Below are positions 60,574 through 64,000 of a stretch of DNA of 64,000 nucleotides, piece by piece. Source of the DNA: Cercis canadensis (taxonomy: Eukaryota > Streptophyta > Magnoliopsida > Fabales > Fabaceae); contig QAOA01006358.1 of the NCBI GenBank assembly GCA_003255065.1, forward strand, positions 89,586 to 153,585. Reading direction: 5' to 3'. The translations under genes were made by a program, and so were the position numbers. The notes below the pieces were generated by a model. That model was not told where the DNA came from and did not search any database. It saw only the letters and a program-made list of their open reading frames with translations. Each line of letters starts with the position of its first letter. Position 1 is the first letter of the stretch.

Positions 60574-62339
60574 ACGGGCTTGTCACAAAATATCAAGAAA
60601 GTGAATATTGAAATCAAGTATCAAGTATTTAATGCCTGCTAGATAACTTTATATAAGCTCAAGGCAATAATTTGGATTATGAATACATGAACAATTAGGT
60701 AGAGGGAAACTTTTTTGTTAAAATCAAAGCTGGCCTGGATCCTCCATTATTTGTACTTCTACTCATTTGTAATTACTAAAATGTGGCATTTACTAGCGGT
60801 TATAATATGAATAGTAGCATGCAATTAGGTTTATGATTAGGCCTAATGTTTATTGTACATTTGCTATAAATAATAGTTGACCATCTCAAATTGTTGTCTC
60901 TCATCTCTCTTTTTTTTTCTAATGTGAACTTAGTTTTTTGCTATTTATTTAAATATTTATAATGGTTTTCTCAATTGTTGTTTAATTCTTACAACTGTTA
61001 CAAGCAAGTGAATAACTTAGTAGAAAGTCTATTAAAAAGTTTATATTTGTAGCCAAAAAATAGAAATTTTATATTATTTTCAGTTGAGAAAAACAAGTTG
61101 AAAAATATTACTCAGTCTTTTTTTCTCACGGCGTTTTTATATTTATAGAGGTATACAATCAATATCTAGAAAAATAAAATTTAAATCGACTTGTGCTAGG
61201 TACTAATAAATGCAAAATAATAATAATAAAGAAAAAATCTCCAATTGGTTTATCTAAATGCATGAAGCACTTCTCATATTAGGGCTGAACATTGGTCTAG
61301 TCAGTCTAGGTATAGATAAATTTTTGGACCGACCAAATCTTACCAGGTTTGGAAAAACTTAACCCATCCCGATTTTAACATTGGTCCTAAGTTGTAAAAA
61401 GAGAGACCATATGAGAGAAAAAATTTCTAAACACATCAAGACCCAAAATTGATTCGTTTTCAAAATTTTAGAAGGGAGAGTTTGACAAATTATCTTGATT
61501 GACAACTTCACTAAATTATTGACCTGTCATTTAAAGATTATCCACTTTTGTCTAAAATATATTTGTTCATGTTTTCTCCATAAGACCCAAATCATAAATC
61601 TCACGGTTCTCAAAAGAACAGACCATTCCATATACAATGGCAAGCTTCATGACCTTTGACCTCATGGCAGAAAATCTAAGGTGAATCACCAAGTTTTCTT
61701 TATTTTTTTATTTTTTAAAAAACTGATAGTTGAATCGCAACGTGTTAAAATGCAAAATGACAATTGCAGAATGACAAACGACACTAACGACACTAGAAGT
61801 CACCAAATGAGGAGGACATAGACCAGAAGAAACCAAAATGAAACTTTTATCAAGCGAAGACTTTTGGCATTATTCCTGATTCATCTTTGCCAGTACTCCT
61901 TCATAGCACATACTCAACCTGACTTTTGGCAAGTTGACTGCTTCCACAAATTTGATACGGGTTTTTTTGTCATAAAAATCCATTACTACTAGAAATTCTT
62001 GTATAATCTAATACTATACGTAGTTTTATACAATATTAATAAATGTGTGCCAAGTTAATTTAAATGATAATATAGACACAACCCCACCCCACTTGTGTAT
62101 AACATCCATTCATGTTTTGAGTGTATTGCATAAGGTACGAGAATTAAACAAGATCTATTTAATAGATGTCATATCTCTATTGGTCTAATACAAAAATACA
62201 TGTTACATCACACAAAAAATCTTATTACCAGTTGACCATACTCTTTCTCATAAAAAAGTGACTACTATTGGACTTGTCACAATGTAATTAAAGCGAAAGA
62301 GGAATTATTGTTTCTAATGCCGCTTATCCGACCAAATAT
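60574..62339. other. Intergenic between SBT-2 and the SBT relic
   Basis: Contains the second arm (~61390-61510) of the diverged inverted repeat with 57211-57330. No coding or RNA gene was recognised. Confidence 0.5.
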
Positions 62340-62783
62340 TGTCACTGAGTACTTGGCCATCTCTTTCACCAATCCAGGCGTGAGCTCTTTAGCAGCTGCA
62401 TGTGGACAAAGCATGGAGGTTCCAGACATGAGTGCGAAGGAGGATTCAAATTTAGTGTGAGCAAGAGGATGAGGATGAGGATAAGAGCTGGTTATGGCAT
62501 GCCAAGGGCAAGAATTGGCACCCTAGAACACAGTTACGAAGTTCGCGGGTCGTTTGGTATGCAGTACGTGGGTTATACTATGAACCACAAATTTTGTACC
62601 CGTAGCACGATATGAAACACTGAACACAGAACGTAGTTTGCAAAGAGGTGTAATGAATCTAACAACCATAGGTGCAGATGGGTCTTCAATTACCATTCCT
62701 TCAAACATTATTGTAACCTTTGGGCCTTCAAATCTTGTAACTGATATGTATAATCTAATCATCAACCGTATGAAATAACTCAC
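62340..62783 (-). pseudogene. Subtilase relic with catalytic-Ser motif
   Basis: On the minus strand 62377-62431 reads MSGTSMLCPHAAAKELTPGL (with TSML for the usual TSMS), and 62523-62783 contains KVTIMFEGMVIEDPSAPMVV, aligning with [19 protein letters not shown] of the intact SBTs. The order along the minus strand is correct, but ~200 bp of unrelated sequence lies between, and frames are broken. A remnant of a fourth subtilase copy. Confidence 0.75.
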
Positions 62784-62891
62784 ATGCCTTGCAGGAAAAG
62801 CGTAATATCAGCTATTAAACACATTTTGAGATAATGTATCAATAAATGTATTATTTCATCGAACTTGAGCTCGTTTCTCAAATTGAAATCA

Positions 62892-64000
62892 TCACTTGAA
62901 AATGATAGCTATCGGCATTCTAACAGAGTGTCTATCAGATTCCCATGTGAGAGAACCCTGAGCAAACGTATGATTACCTCTATTATCTTTTATTTTAGGA
63001 ATAAACTCAATTGAGAATGTAGCCTTCGGCTTCACCTCTGTGAATATTATCTGAGCAGGGTTTACACTTATACCAACCGCCAAAGGCACCTCAAGTTTCA
63101 CATTATAAACTGCTTTGGCAGGTCCAACATTTGTTAGAGTTCTTGTGTACAATTGTGAAGAAGACCCCAGTTCAACAGAAATTGATGGGTAATTCAGCTG
63201 TGCTTCTGGTATGCTCTTAACTTCTGAGCACCTCACTGTTCTTTGAACAACAATTGAAACTTGTGTATCATTGTAACCCAAACCACATAAATAAGGAATG
63301 TAATCATTTCCTTCGATGTCGTAAACTAGCCCTGGATCATTTGCTTTCACTGGGTTAACATGTCCTGCGCCAGTGGCAAATATATCAGCTGGTAGAAGCC
63401 TTTCATCTAATATGGCTTGGCCTCCAAGATTCAAAACATCAGCAGTGGTCATAATTGCAGATTTGATGGCAGCTGGGGACCAATCTGGGTGCGCGTTTTT
63501 GAGCAAAGCAACAATGCCACTGAGGTGAGGACAAGACATTGAAGTTCCAGAAATAACACTAAATTGTGGTATTTTGTTGTCTATAGATACTGGCCATGCC
63601 GCGAGAATGTTCACTCCAGGTCCAGTTATGTCTGGTTTCAAAATGCCAGAGCTTGCGTTGCTTGGACCTCTTGAAGAAAAATTAACAATTGAAGGAGCAA
63701 GTGAATCTCCAATAACAGTTCCTTTGAACAAGATTGTTGCTGTTGGAAAGGAGGTTGAATTTATATAATCTTTTATCTGTAACCCAGCAGCATAACTCAG
63801 ATGCACAACTGGAAGAACATGCGGATCAGAGAAAGTACTAAAGCCATCTTCATGTTTGTTCATGAGGATCATGGCGACACCACCATTATTTTTAACTTCT
63901 TCTCCTTTATCAGTTTCTGGAATGCGTCCATCTACCTCGCACAACACCACTTTTCCCTTGACATCAACGTTCTTTAAAGATCCTGGAGCACAGAAGGCAG
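62892..64000 (-). CDS. Subtilisin-like protease SBT-3, C-terminal part (gene continues beyond window)
   Basis: An open frame from the window edge ([20 protein letters not shown]) to the stop at 62892: ~370 residues covering the PA insert, the catalytic Ser ([18 protein letters not shown]) and the Fn3-like domain (RTLTNVGP .. MPIAIIFK). Asp and His lie outside the window. Clearly the same subfamily as SBT-1/2 but more diverged (e.g. [17 protein letters not shown]). No PPR fragment follows it; instead a subtilase relic lies 3'. Confidence 0.92.
   Translation of the reverse strand, partial: AFCAPGSLKNVDVKGKVVLCEVDGRIPETDKGEEVKNNGGVAMILMNKHEDGFSTFSDPHVLPVVHLSYAAGLQIKDYINSTSFPTATILFKGTVIGDSLAPSIVNFSSRGPSNASSGILKPDITGPGVNILAAWPVSIDNKIPQFSVISGTSMSCPHLSGIVALLKNAHPDWSPAAIKSAIMTTADVLNLGGQAILDERLLPADIFATGAGHVNPVKANDPGLVYDIEGNDYIPYLCGLGYNDTQVSIVVQRTVRCSEVKSIPEAQLNYPSISVELGSSSQLYTRTLTNVGPAKAVYNVKLEVPLAVGISVNPAQIIFTEVKPKATFSIEFIPKIKDNRGNHTFAQGSLTWESDRHSVRMPIAIIFK

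Overview
The window is nuclear DNA from a flowering plant, almost certainly a eudicot and probably a woody perennial (the species is not determinable by eye). The evidence is GT-AG introns, cysteine-rich receptor-like kinase (CRK) genes, plant-type subtilases, and Ty1/copia, LTR, Mutator-like and Helitron debris. Ten single Ns (3634, 15183, 17771, 24198, 37514, 41284, 45519, 46701, 48131, 56006) mark contig joins in a draft assembly. Several sit between near-identical direct repeats, so allelic or overlapping contig ends were concatenated, and some gene breaks are artefacts.

Region 1 (1-22.3 kb) is a decaying tandem CRK cluster, all on the + strand. In order: a 3' fragment with an intact last exon (1-629), a broken ectodomain fused to a truncated copia element (1898-5111), three nearly full-length pseudogenes (5505-8380, 9749-12858, 14119-19485), isolated last-exon relics (19.6-20.3 kb), and one intact ORF (21359-22129). 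The intact ORF encodes a secreted protein with two Gnk2/DUF26 domains. It appears to have arisen when a deletion fused CRK exon 1 directly to a CRK 3' end. Lesions in the pseudogenes include frameshifts, lost splice sites, premature stops, a deleted catalytic core, and G-to-A changes in HRD and DFG.

Region 2 (23.4-40.9 kb) is nested mobile DNA. A minus-strand copia element carries a 2.6-kb solo LTR inside its own LTR. It abuts a second minus-strand copia element that is split by a 1.39-kb solo LTR and bordered by a Helitron 3' terminus. A 2.5-kb AT-rich stretch follows.

Region 3 (40.9-64 kb) holds three minus-strand subtilisin-like protease genes: SBT-1 (43891-46195), SBT-2 (58055-60292) and SBT-3 (cut by the window end). 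SBT-1 and SBT-2 are nearly identical, and each has the same plus-strand PPR-gene 5' fragment downstream, so they form a segmental duplication. Between them lie a compact non-autonomous LTR element, a ~3-kb LTR split by a smaller LTR, and a 3.9-kb Mutator-like element with ~530-bp inverted repeats and a perfect 9-bp target duplication. That element carries the 3' ends of two unrelated host genes, CWC15 and a TMEM245/AI-2E-like membrane protein, in convergent orientation.

Likely functional products are the secreted Gnk2 protein and the apoplastic subtilases. Most of the rest is pseudogene or mobile DNA. The least ordinary features are the CRK-to-secreted-protein conversion, the Pack-MULE with two convergent gene ends, and an LTR family whose copies keep GC-rich hairpins at a fixed place upstream of the TATA box while the hairpin sequence itself has changed.
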